Assembly (NCBI GenBank): GCA_023653785.1
Contig: JAMKCH010057902.1
Location: 310,001 to 374,000 of the forward strand
Source: Ophioderma brevispina
Lineage: Eukaryota > Echinodermata > Ophiuroidea > Amphilepidida > Ophiodermatidae
Direction of reading: 5' to 3'
DNA length: 64,000 nucleotides
The translations under genes were made by a program, and so were the position numbers. Positions within the stretch are counted from its first letter, which is position 1. Each line of letters starts with the position of its first letter. The notes under the pieces are model-generated. The model saw only the letters and a list, made by a program, of their open reading frames with translations. It was not told where the DNA came from and searched no databases. Positions 23,775 to 36,440 of this stretch are shown here, in pieces.

Positions 23775-23784
23775 AATAAATAAA
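23775..23784 (+). terminator. Proximal poly(A) signal cluster
   Basis: Overlapping AATAAA hexamers lie about 0.7 kb after the BCL11 stop codon. They are candidates for a short-form mRNA end. Confidence 0.4.
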
Positions 23785-23867
23785 TAAACAAAATAGCGTA
23801 CAGCCCAACCAGCCAAAATGCACTTGGTGAAAGGTAGACAACAATGTTAGGTATTTCTGAATTTAAT

Positions 23868-23873
23868 AATAAA
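23868..23873 (+). terminator. Proximal poly(A) signal
   Basis: AATAAA, in the context TTTAATAATAAACTC, is about 0.8 kb after the stop codon. The downstream sequence is only weakly GT-rich. Confidence 0.3.
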
Positions 23874-26615
23874 CTCTATGCATGCAGCAACAGCTATTAA
23901 TCAACAGATATGAAACAAATGTCAGAGAGGAAGACTGAGTATGTTCATGCTTATTAGAGCACTAATCTTGAAGATTCTGATTCTATTTGCTACATGCACA
24001 GTGTTTGTAAAAAAACTGGACATTTGTAAACCCCACCCTTTATGACATACACTTGATGTTGTTTTGGGTCCCAGTCCAATTAATTTCTGTAGCTTTGTAT
24101 GTAGTCATTGAGTCACAACCCTGTACCATGTCATGCATTGATGTCAATTTACAAGTCATTGTTGTCATCATCACCATTATTATTTGACGGTTATTCTTTG
24201 TAGCAGTGTGTATTTTTCAAAGTCAACCACAGATTTAACAGTATTTCAAAGTTTTGATAATCCAAAATTTCACATGGTCACAGCTACATGTGTTTGTTAT
24301 CATGAGTACGTTCTGTTTTGATTTGAATTTTCACAATATATCTATGTTTGAATTGAATACAAAAATCACCCAAGGGAACATACCTATTTAAAAAATCAGT
24401 TTTAAACTTTCAAACAAGCAGAAACACTATCTCTAAATTAGAATAGATAGCATCTCTTATATTGTGGATGTCTTCATGCTCACATGGTACATGATATGAC
24501 TTGTATACAAAAGAGTCTTTGATTTCTATTGCAGTTACCATTTCAATGTTAGATAAACAAATGTAAAATAAACTAATTTAAAAGTATTATGTAGTAAATG
24601 AAATTTTACAGCTCTTACGTTTTATCCAAAATTTCACTCAGAGTATAACTTGTGGTTTCTGTTAGGAACACCAGGTAGAGAAAATACAACCAAAACAATA
24701 CAAGAATCACAATATTCAAACATGGATTGATCCTGTTCTTCCTCATCATAATCCCACTACATCTAACATTATAACTTAAGTATTGTGTGTGTGTGAAGCT
24801 AGTAATGAAAAACCAAGATCAAAATGAAAAAGGCTGTAAACCGGATGTGTGTGCTTTAGATAGAATGGCACAGTAAACTGTGTACATTGGAAGGTATTCC
24901 CTGTCGAATGGTGACAAAGTCATCTCACAGCAGGTCAACTTGTAGTTTTCAAACAACAACCCAAATTTCAAAGAAATGAGTTGACTTTAGTGTAAGTTGT
25001 AGGGCCACCAAGTGGTAACAAGGTGTTTAAACATGGCAGAAATGTTTTCATCTCATGTATGTTGGACCCAGCAGTGGCATAGCATACACCGTGCTGGGTG
25101 CTGTCTGTCCGTTGTTGGTGAAACAAAAACTAATTTTCAAATGAAAGGAAACAAAAAAGAACTGAGAAACTGTGCAATATTTTTAAAGGAACAGAAGAAG
25201 GAAAAAAGTCTCAATCACAGCTTATGATAGCTTATTGTTACCTAGATATATCCGTGTGTATGTATGTAGGTGTATGTTACGTGGGCTGAGAGTATCCCTG
25301 AAAACAGCTGCTTTAGTAGAATGTTAAAGCTGGAGTAGTAAGGTGAAATCCATTCGTGCTTTACTCTCAGTAATATTAATTGAGAGTGTCTTCAAATGAT
25401 TTGGTTCGCAGTCAGAAAACTTGCCCAATTGCCAAAATAAAACAATAGTGTTTTCAAATGTTTTCTTCTTGTTGTACTAATAAAGAAGGAAAAGGTCCAG
25501 GTCGGATTAAAAGAAGAAAGGATTCTAAGAGAGAATTGTTGAACTGGAAGAACAGATTATTCTGTTTTTGGAAAGCAGTTTTGTAGCATTGCTTATGGAC
25601 AATGAAATTGGTATGGGAATAGTTGGCAAGTTGCAGGGACCTTATCATGTGGGATTGCTCATGTGACTGTTCGTAGACCAGTTCAACTGGTTATTTTTTT
25701 TAAGTGGTAGGCTTTGTCGGTGGTCCTTTGCTTGTGATTGGTGTGCCAAATTCAACCCCCGATAGGGACCAGAGAACATGGAACCTAGTTCCCTCTTTCA
25801 TGTAGCTTTTTTCACAACGTCAGCTTAAAAAGTTAAAAAGAAAAAAACACTTTACAAATTGCAGCTTTGTTCTTATGTGTATATTGCATGTAAATTTATA
25901 TGGCGCTGGCTTCCAGTGTGGTAGATATTAAAAATATGAAATTTTGTTAGTACAATATCACTGAAATATCGTATTGTTAGGATTTTACTGTTTTTCAGCT
26001 AAATCTTGTTAAAAGGATTTAAAAAATATGCAGTTGAGTATCTATATGAAATATTGTGTTAGGTTGGACTGAAGATGGATGATTAAACGGTGGTTTATTA
26101 GCTTTAAAAGAATCATAACAGAGGTATTAGCAACCAAAATTACCATGAACATAACAAAAGAGTATTTTAAAGGAGCTCTATATGTATATATGACAAATTG
26201 TCATAACATTGTTACATTTTTTAACATGGATATAATTGTCATGCCAAGTTTACTCCTTTAAAATACACTTTTCTCTTAATTCTATGGTGAACCAAAATAT
26301 TGCAGCTGTTTTTTTTTATATGATAATGTTTGCTTAATATAATAAATCCACTGAAATATGAACTATATGTGTTGAGGTCAATTGAGGTCAGAGGTCACAG
26401 TGGTGAATGTAGTGCTACTGGTGAACATTTAAAGCAAAAAAAACTTATTTTGTCTTCATATTGTTTGAATTCATAAACGAAATAAGTGAAGAATCTAAGT
26501 TGGTTTACAATTGGAATAATATCTTAATCAAATGTAAATATACAGATGGAAATAGAGAGAATTTGAATCATTTAAGTGCAGATCTGTCCAAACTACAGTT
26601 CCAAGTGGCCAGTGT

Positions 26616-26883
26616 AAAGTATCAGATAATCTATTACCTCTACTGCCCATTATTTCAAATGCAGCATTACAATTGGTCAGTTTACTGCCCATTATTCTGC
26701 AAATAATGGGTCACAAAATGCATTTTCTTATTGAATTAAGTTGATTTTTGGTAATAGAATGGAAATAACAGTTTCCAGTATCATTTGTGTGCTCATAATG
26801 TATCCTCGGCCGAAAAACTAAAAATAATAGGCTCGGCTGCGCCGTGCCCATTATTTAGTTATTCACTCATAAATGATACTGCA
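26616..26883. repeat. Nested inverted repeats with TGCCCATTATT motif
   Basis: CTGCCCATTATT occurs at about 26642 and 26686, the second forming a hairpin with AATAATGGG immediately after it. Then CAGTATCATTTGTG at about 26777 pairs with AAATGATACTG at about 26872, enclosing an inner stem (AACTAAAAATAATAGGC with GCCCATTATTTAGTT) around a GC-rich loop. This is probably a small foldback element. Confidence 0.55.
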
Positions 26884-26910
26884 TCACCTTTTATTTAATA
26901 GAAGGGCACA

Positions 26911-26933
26911 TCTCTCTCTCTCTCTCTCTCTCT
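26911..26933. repeat. (TC)n microsatellite
   Basis: About 11 TC dinucleotides, directly abutting a perfect DR1 motif at 26933. Confidence 0.95.
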
Positions 26934-26945
26934 GACCTTTGACCT
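26933..26945 (-). promoter_or_regulatory. Perfect DR1 nuclear-receptor motif
   Basis: TGACCTTTGACCT is the complement of AGGTCAAAGGTCA, the canonical one-base-spaced direct repeat bound by RXR, HNF4 and COUP-TF type receptors. It lies outside the DR1-rich tandem repeat. Its role, if any, is unknown. Confidence 0.4.
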
Positions 26946-27565
26946 CTTATGATTGGAAAAACATGGTAGATGCATGAAATGCGAAAACACCAAACAAGTT
27001 GAGTGCATTCTAAATGTATTGGATTTGTATGGTCTTTATAACTTAGTAAGGAATGAGAATAGGAAAGAAAACCTGGATATTTTGTTTTTTATTTTGCTTC
27101 ATTTTCAATTTGGTTAATACTTAATATAAATGAGTACTCACATAATGTTATTTGTCATTTCTTGGAAATATTACTCCTTCTGGCTTGTATAGGATGTAGT
27201 GCTTCTTCACCAGTCCTCTGAATGTAAGCATTTTTGAGCTGTTCTGTTTTTCTCAAATTTTTGCACCTTTGCATCTGATAATAAAAAAGAAAATGCTTTG
27301 CATAATAATAAAAAATATAAAGCAAGTGTGTACATTGTATAAGTTGATATTGTATCACATGTGAAATGCCAAGAACTCACTGTAAATGAAGGGATTCAGA
27401 TACTATATGTGGTGAATGGTATATTATACTTATAGTATGTAGTTGAATCAAATCATGAATCGTAGAATTGCAGAACGACTCCTGTGATTATATTATATTA
27501 GCTTGCTGTGGTGAAGCGGTGTCGTTCTGTAGTTTATACAATATGATGTATTGGGGACAATTGCT

Positions 27566-27585
27566 TGACCTATGACCTTTGACCT
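27566..27585 (-). promoter_or_regulatory. Triple nuclear-receptor half-site array
   Basis: Three TGACC half-sites are spaced 7 bp apart (TGACCTATGACCTTTGACCT), giving two overlapping DR1 elements of which the second is canonical. Confidence 0.4.
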
Positions 27586-30500
27586 TATAGTCATTTTAAT
27601 AACTTCTTCTAATGTTTTACTGCTTTTTCCTGTATTGGATGTACAGAGGCGTGTATCATAAACTGTGGCATATTCAGTGTTATGTACAGTGGGTTATAGG
27701 GGATAATGCCACTGTTGACTATACAAAAGGGGTCATCAGAGGTCATGGGTCAGGTTCTCCTGAATGCACTTTTAACATTATTAGATCATTATTAAGGTGA
27801 AATTTAACAATGCTGTGTAAGATATTGCTCGGAAGGTGGTGTGTCTTTTGGTGGTGTAGTAATATAGCGTACACCCACCTTCCATTAAATATTTTAAAAA
27901 TTAAAAAAAAAAGGTATTAAATGAAATCACTCAGTCAGCCTCATACCTAGAATTATTTGTGTTACAGAAAGACACATATGTGTTTGGGCGCAGTGTGCAC
28001 TTGTACCAGAAAGCAAAATCATGCCACTGGGGATCCAGACAGCATGAAACAGACTTTTAAAAATGATTGGGGCTTAAGTTTGTTATCTACTGCTGTTGAA
28101 ATTGGGTGGCTTTAACAAGATTTCCAGTTGGCATAGTAGTTTTGAAGGGTACTAGTGTGCTCCAGTGACCCACAACCTCAGTGTGACTATTTGTAACACA
28201 ACTAGACTTAGGAAAGAGGTGCAAACTTTTCTCAGAAAGATGTATTAAGGTATTCATGAACAATAGATTTACGAACTGAATATTATGCAACTTACTTCTC
28301 TGTCTGTGGTCGTTTTTGACGTTGGTTGGCCATTATGTAAAACGTAGGGTGTAGAAAACTGTTTATGTATTTGCAGCACTGGTGTATGGGGTAAATTGGG
28401 GTTTACAAGATGGGAGAGTTAATAGGCAGCTTAAATGTGGGCCTAGCATGGTAATAATGATACTATCCCGTTGTATACCAATTGTACACTTTCTCCTCAG
28501 AGTTATTGTTACATTATGCACTTTTTCTCCAAAAAACACTATTTCCATTTTTTCATGTAGAGTGTTAGTAGCCACTTTAAAAAACTTTACAAAAAACCCA
28601 GTACCATGCAAATGTAAATGGTACTTACGAAGTACTTCCACTTTTGAGCCGTAAATTTTTACTGATGTCCACTCATTTTGTATATGAAAAAAAAGAATTT
28701 GGAATGATGACTGTTTAGATGCAACCCATAAAACATGTTGTAGAGTTCATTTGTACAGTCTCCCCCAAAAAATGACATCCAAGACTGCAGAATTCCTGGT
28801 GCACAGGATCTGTGTGATAAAAATAGAATGTTGGCTTATTGTATATGGGTAGAATTGACATGATACCTTTATACAAAGGTAAGCATTCAACATACAATTT
28901 GGCTTATTCGCAGTGCAATGCTCAACCAGCGGTTGCTAGCCCAAAAATATGCATCATGGAAAAAAGTCAATATCCAAAACCCAAGTAATACAAATGTAAC
29001 GCGGGAATCGGACTGTGACTAGATTTAATTTGTCGATATATGTGATATAATGTTGTAACACACGGATGCACCCTTAAACAACTTATTTAATATTGTCTAT
29101 CAATCACAAGAAACCCTTTGTTTAGTCGTTTTGAAATCAGATATCGCCACTTGCGTGTTGATTCAGTGGTGACTGGAAAAGCGATGTTAATCCTAGAGGA
29201 AAGAAAACAGACTAGACCAGCCGCTGGTGGCACATCATATCAAAAAGTTGTGAATCTGTCAAATTGCATGTGATTCATTGAACTGTGCTTTGGGAATTAT
29301 TTGTGGTATCAATTCATTCAGCTTAAAAAAATAATAAAAAACAGAAATAAAAAAAGCTTGATTTGGGAGATTGTATAAGTGACTGTCAAATTCCCCTAAC
29401 AACCAAAATGACAATCCTGTAAAAATAACAAGCAATTGATATTGCTTTCTATATTTTTCAATCCTGTGTAACTTTTACCAAACAACTTTGTTGTTTTTGT
29501 CTTTGTTACCCTAGTTGCAAAATTGTTACATGATGTCTTTCTTTCTAGCAACGTGGACCACTCCCTTCTCCCCACCCTTCTCCTTTGTCTTGCTTCTTAA
29601 TGTTAGGACAAACTTCAGAAGTGCACATATTAATCTTTGTTGCTGGAATTATTGCCACTTTATAAATAAGACAATATCATGTATTACTTATTGAATTCTC
29701 AGCACTTTTAAAAATCATTCAAATTTTTGCGCACAAACAAGCTTGCATTCACACAAGACATAGACTGAGCATGTTTATGTCCGTCTTCTGAACACATTTT
29801 GCCATACTCGGTAAATGTTTCAAAATAATCTCAATTTATACAGTTTAAGATATTTGAATTTTCGACACTGTAATTGCGCTAACTGTGCCCTCCACTATGG
29901 AAGCATTTATCCGTGTCGCAAGCCGATTGCAAACTACCAGTCGGTAGCTTTTTACTCACTTCCCACATGTGACTCAACAGATACTCTCCTAAGGCACACC
30001 ATATTTTCCATCTGAATCAAATAGGAAAAATAAAAAATACATGATTTTTAATTTTGAAAAAGAATTTAATTTGAGAGGAAAATAAGAAATCAGGCTCTTG
30101 AGAATATAAATTCACCTTGTGCGCATTAGGAGTTTAAGATATGTTGCCAGTTACAGAGAATATGTGCATTTCTTGATTTCTGACGAATATGATTAAATTT
30201 TCTACTTGAAGATCCCTGTTCCCACTGGCAGAGTAACGCGAGTATCTGCCAATATATCCAGTAACTTTTTCATTCTCTAGTCAAAACTCATTTTCATGTT
30301 ATAATTCTTTGATATCACAACTCCATTTTTACATGTGAAAAAAAGATGAAATGCACCAAACTGTTCCATTTTTTATTCTGAGATTTTATCAGGTGCACCC
30401 ATATGGAGAAAAAATGTTCCTTTTATAAGTCATTAAAATGAAAACACCAAGTGTTATTTCTCGGTTGTTTATAAATGTCTCCAGTTCCACATATCCTTAA

Positions 30501-33500
30501 AGGTAAGAAAAGAATTCACCAAATAATGTATAAAAAATTTAATATGTATCGATTTGTTGTTCATTTTGTAATATTATTGTAACATTTTTGGGAAAAATTG
30601 ATGTGAGGTGTAAAAAAAAGACTACTAAACTTTCTAAGTAGGACTTTATAATTGACCAGGGAAGGTATTTGTGAATTTCCAAGCAATTTTTAGGGATTAA
30701 CATGCTACATGTGTAAGTTTCACCCTTCAAATTTTAACGAAGGATATTCACAAATACCAATTCAAATATATCAACAAATTTTCCCCCAAACTTAAGTAGA
30801 GTGCCTAGTAACTATAAAACGAAACAAAAACTGTTATGTCAGGTTTTAGGAAAGAAAAACCTGACATTAAACCATTGGGTACCATGACTTTAATGGATGG
30901 TACAATGTAAGAAGTTTTTGGTGTAAGGTAATCCTTTATTATCAGTGTGTGACTCTCATATATATATTATTATACAAACTTGTTGCGGCCTATACATGAA
31001 TGCATGTACTGAAATATTATAATATGTCCCAAAACTTATATATTGTATTAAGAGAAAACACTCCAAGTGTTTGTTTTTTATAACGCTGCTTTCATGCTTC
31101 GGTTTCAACTCTTCCGCAGTAGCCTAATATTCCCATAAACAAATGACTCCTTACATATGCTTCCCCTATATTTTCCTACATATGATGATCCTGTATTCCC
31201 TTTAGTCCCATAGATCCCCATTCCTTACATAGTCCTTGTCCTATATATTGCTCTATAGTTAAGTCCCATGGCTGTACATACAGCTCAAGTTTTTGCCCGC
31301 ATATTTGTACTATAATGATTGCAAAATACACAAAGACCTTGACAATTTTTGATACTAAGAAAATGAAAAAGCAATTATAAAAATTAATAGGTAAGTACTA
31401 AGTACTTCACTTATACATATCGAGAGATAACATAGTTCTTTGAGGACTATTTTCTCTGAAAAATGACCAAAATGAAACTTAATACCCTTTCTACAACTAT
31501 GTTAGATCTGTATAATTCTGTCCACAGAAAAAAAAGAGTGAATTTTTCTAAGATTTTCCTAGATCTATTTTTCCAGTCATTTGTTGAATATCTTTTGAGA
31601 ACTAAAAAAGTGATACCTTTTGGTATAAGTTATATTCTAATCTAGCAATGAGAAAAAAGTAAGAAACTATATGCAAGTTTTTCAATGCAGATATTGTTCA
31701 CTGGAACTCGGTGAGCAAGTTGCACTATAAAATGGTATATACTCATACCAAGGACTCAGTTCAATAACTGGCATACTTACATGTATGGTATTGAATTGGC
31801 TCTTGGGGACTGATGTTATATGACCGTTTATAGTGACAGGTTCACACAGGAGAGTTGTTGCCGATAATTGGAAGCAGAAAAATTACCCAGAATTCTTAGT
31901 GGTTTGACATTGATGTTGTGCTTGTATTTATGTGTAGCTTGTTGGCTCTCTGGAAGAAACGATGATAACCTTTTTAGGTTTTGAAGTTTTGTTTATGCCT
32001 TGAAGAATTGCTTTGGTAACAAAGTAAACAAAAACATCCCACCTTTTAGTTATTGTATTGATAGGTCGTCCTTTTTGCACGATACCTTTGGAAAGCTGCC
32101 GTTTCAAGCATTGTTGTTGTTTTGCCAGTAATTGTTTGCATTCCAATATGAAATGAACCCTGGAATATTTTGGTAAAAGCATCACATCAAATGTTGTATC
32201 TTGAGTAGACAGTTAGTACATATGGTTGCTTTTTTTATTATCAGTTATTTACATACTGAACACTTGGGACGTTTATCCTAATGGAGGGGGCATATGTTAT
32301 CTATATGCAAATTTTATCATTGTTTTTCCAAGGGCAATTGGGGTCTGATTTGCATTCTAATGTTTATTTGTAATATTTGTAAAGACCCAATAAATGTCAC
32401 AAAGCCAATGTATTGGTAATTTTGTTACTGCCCTCACACTTTCTATAAAGTGCATGTTAATTTATGCAAATGTTATAATGATTCTTGAATTCTTAATGTA
32501 ATTATATGGATTTGAATGTTGAATCAAGGTAATTTGTTTGCAAAACAATCATTTTTATTTAGGTGTGTGATTGGGCTAAATCAGTTCGGACAAAGGATAA
32601 CATGCTTACAAGCACAATCAGAAGTGTACTTTGTTTTTACATTAACAAATTAAAAGCACAAATGTATGTGTGCTTACAGTCCCATTTACATGATGAACAG
32701 AAGTAAGTTTGTTTCTATCTCCACATTTCTGATTTATTTTTATGTATTTGACCAAAAGTATATTACTTTTAAGACATTTTTTCCCTTCAAGATATTGAAA
32801 TTTAAAAAAAGAGTGGTGAAATGTCATTTGGAAACAAACTTATTATCTTGTGGCCTAAGTCGAACTTAAAAGAAGAAATGAACCATAATAGTATGTAAGA
32901 GATTATATGATAAACAATGAGAATATTCATTATGGCCATAAATAGGTAAAACCAATTTATTTTTATCTCTATATTAAGTAGACTGTAGTAAACACCATTA
33001 CAGTACATAGTAGTTTTAAGACATAAACTGCCAAGCAGGTTTTGATGTAGACATGTCCTTAGCGGCTTATAAAGCCAAATCACTTTCAAAAATATTATTA
33101 TGTGTTGCTTTATAGCAAATATTCAAGTTGGTACTGTCAAAAAAAATAATCGGATATTTTTTTCCTCTTACTACTAAGTCTTTATTGCTTGTACAATAGT
33201 TATATATCCTGCTTCTGTATGGGTGTGTATTATATCATGGTAGCAGGGGAAAAACACTGTAATCAACTCTGGAACTTTTACACTGTTTTCAATAACTTGA
33301 CTTTGGAAGATAGACTTCACCTTTTGGCCATAAGCTTGTATGTGTTTTGGCAAAATCGGTTCCCCAATAATTACAAAGTTGGTATCATTTAGCATACTTG
33401 CAAGGGTCAAAGTGGCAGATGGGGTTAGGTCAAGTTATTGTAAACAAAGTTTGTACTATATTAGGGTTTAAATGTCTCACATGGTACTGCTAGCATCTGA

Positions 33501-35997
33501 AAAGCTTAAGTGTTTCTACCTAAAGGCAGCTGAAAAAACTTTCATAAATTAAAAAAACACTGCATAGTTTGCTTCTTGATAAAATGTTGTCTACACTAAC
33601 AGTGCTTATCATCTGCTACAACTATAGTTGCTATGGTTACCATCGATCAGAGTACTTTTTAATGCTGAAGGCACAAAAGATGGAAACGTTTGATTTTGAA
33701 ATGACACAAATATGAAATAGTAAATGGAACTACATTAATCATGAGTGTGTTGGGGAAGTGTGCATCTAGTAATAAAAGTACTAAATATAAATTCTACAGT
33801 GAATTTGGACTTGAGATCTATAACAAGTCTTTGCTTCTGATTGCCATAGCAACCTGTAGTTGTGGCATACTCATTTTCACACATTCTACGGCTGTTCAAA
33901 GCCAATACATGTGAAATTTGCATTTTTATTTCTAACCATGATTGCAGCAAGGTTGGCCATTTCTTTGAATGCCAATTTCTGTAAAAAATGTGAAGGAATG
34001 TCAATGTATGAAATTGTATTTTAATCTGAAATAAGTTGAGTATATTGTAAATGGAATACATCTTGTAAGTTGAAGAATTTATCTTTTTTTGTGAATTTCA
34101 CATGTAACTGTCACAGAACATAGCAAGTTTGAGATTGAGTGCAATGCAGAAGCGTGTACAATGTACAGTGTACATTAATTTTGCCATTCTTACAATAAGA
34201 CCAACAATACACAAACACATGAAATATTATCAGCACAATATTTTAAGTTGCACATTGTCTATTTTACGTGTGTAAGAATTGCAGATACTGTGCACCTCAA
34301 ACTCTTCACTTCTCATTCTTGTCAGCAAAAACTAAAAAAAAATATCAAAAACAAATTCAAACAAAAAACAGGTGTAGCCAATGCACAGTGAGTCGGTCAG
34401 TCGGGGCAAACTATTGTGTTACCATTGTGTTAATGATGTGTTTCCATGGAATGATCATAGCGCACTTATTCAGATTGTTTTTTCTCTTTCACTAGCTAAC
34501 TAGAGCTGTGTATCCAAGCTGTTTTTGAATCCAGACTTCATTTTGTTGGGTGCATATATAAGGTGACAACAAAACAAAGTTTGGAAAAGTTAGGAAATCC
34601 AGTAAGATATTATGAGTGGTGTTTTATGTAGATTTGTGCTTCATAATATGCACTTCAAAACAATGTAATATGCACTTTCAGTTCATATTAAATTTCACAA
34701 ATAAGTTAAAGATTGGTGTATATTTTACAGAAATACAATTCATTTTGAAATGTGAGCTATCTCTAGCACCATGGAGGAGTGCATCATCTTTGCAACACGC
34801 TTTTCACGGAAGAATTGTGCAACTTGATGTTATAGCAAGATTGTGCTTAGTTCTGTCTTGAAAAACATGTTTGTACAAATATGCACTCCCTAACCAGGCA
34901 AAAGATAAAAATCTTACCTTCATACTTCATGTCACTGTATTTGTTATCCATTTTGCAACTTTGTTAAAAATTAACTAAACCAACAAAAACAGCCTGGAAT
35001 AGCACAGTGTATTTTCTAGCTGCATAGGGTTTCTAGATATTATTTGATCTGGGATTACACATCACTTCTGCTATACTGCCTAACTATACTGCCTAACCAT
35101 CATTTACAAGGTCAGTGTCTAAGTTTGCATGTGTGTGCAGGCTAATAAAACTCTGCCCTTGGGTATTGTGATGTAGGCATCGATGGCATTTACTAAGTTT
35201 CATCAGTAAATATGCAATTTTTTTCATGGATGATGTGGCACGTAAAAACACGCACAAGACGCATTTAGTCAGACATGCACCAATGCTGTTGGTATATTTA
35301 TGTCATTTCAATAACAACAATGTTGGGCAGTGTAGGTCAAAGTGAGTTGTGAATCCCCGAGCTGCAGCAATAGAAAGCAAGAAGAACCTACCTCAAGACA
35401 TTGTATTGGACTAAAAATGATCATCTTGTAAATTATGTGCAAACTTCATTGCATTTAGCATAAGTAGCACTGTAAATTGGAAAACAGAGACATGCACAAC
35501 TACAAAAATACATTCAAACACACACATACCATACACTACACACACACACACACAAACCACAAACACACGTGCACCCAACACATGCACTCACAATTAATGA
35601 AATCAACACTAACGTAATGGTCCATTTTGAAGAGAATTGCTGATCCTTCAAAATGTTTATGTAAATGGTTCTTCTTGCTACACATTTTAACCATTTGTCA
35701 GCAAAATACATGTCTCATGATGTAAAGTTCTCAAAGCAGGCATTTAATTGTGAATACACAATTACACTTGGCACTCAACACTATGGAGCTCCTACAGTCT
35801 CATCTCTTAATGACTCATAGTGTACTGACAGGACCGACCAACTGATAATGGCAAGAACACACAGAGTCTGAGGTGTCACTGAACTGTGCCATGTGATATG
35901 AGACTATCTCTGGTAGCTTCATAGCAGAAATGGTTAACAAGTCAAACAAACCAAAGTTGAGATGTATTATTTTAACCCTAGTACTAAAAGACTAGTT

Positions 35998-36115
35998 ACA
36001 TTCCCATCTGCACTGTATGACAGAATGAACAATGCACCCTGGTTAATGCAATATGTTTCAACACCAGGGTGCAAAGTTCCTTTGTCAGCCTTGTGATTAC
36101 ATACAGATGGGAGTG
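35998..36115 (+). ncRNA. Predicted long hairpin near the distal poly(A) site
   Basis: A perfect 10-bp stem (GCACCCTGGT at 36034 with ACCAGGGTGC at 36063) has a 19-nt loop. It is extended outward by GAAC/GTTC, TGACA/TGTCA and CCCATCTG (36003) with CAGATGGG (36104), about 27 pairs in total. It lies about 300 bp before the AATAAA at 36416. It could be a structured 3' UTR element or a precursor-like hairpin; no known RNA family is recognised. Confidence 0.35.
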
Positions 36116-36415
36116 TTTCTACTCAGCAAATCCAGCTAGTTGATAATGTAGTTACCCTACCTATAAGCTTCTCATTTTTTTTAATTTGTGTATTGTGTTA
36201 TTTGTACGGTGCCTCAAAGGTACTTGCTGCTTTGATTTTACCTTTTTTTCCCTTCACATTCATTATAACCCTAGGTTCAACCGTCTAGTTTTCTCTTTTT
36301 TTTCCAATGTTATTGTTTATTGAGAGCTTATTAATTCCTGCAATATTTTGTGTAACTTATTCGTTTGTATGTATGTCCCTATGTGGTGCATTTGTACATG
36401 TACTTTCTGGCTGTC

Positions 36416-36421
36416 AATAAA
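36416..36421 (+). terminator. Distal poly(A) signal
   Basis: AATAAA sits in the context TGTCAATAAAACAGC, with a likely cleavage zone at about 36435-36445 and a downstream GTGTTATTGTGTC then T-rich element at about 36451-36470. This is the best-formed poly(A) site in the + strand after BCL11. Confidence 0.5.
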
Positions 36422-36440
36422 ACAGCTTCATAAAAGCAAG

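Larger units (their letters stand above)
23074..36440 (+). other. Candidate very long 3' UTR of BCL11
   Basis: After the stop codon comes 13.3 kb of AT-rich sequence with almost none of the MITEs and foldback elements that crowd both flanks of the window, and no other gene. It ends at a strong poly(A) site: AATAAA at 36416-36421, then a GT/T-rich downstream element at about 36451-36470. Vertebrate BCL11 transcripts are known to have long 3' UTRs. Alternatives are a short 3' UTR ending near 23800-23890 followed by intergenic DNA, or unrelated non-coding RNA. No protein-coding exon was recognised inside. Confidence 0.35.
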
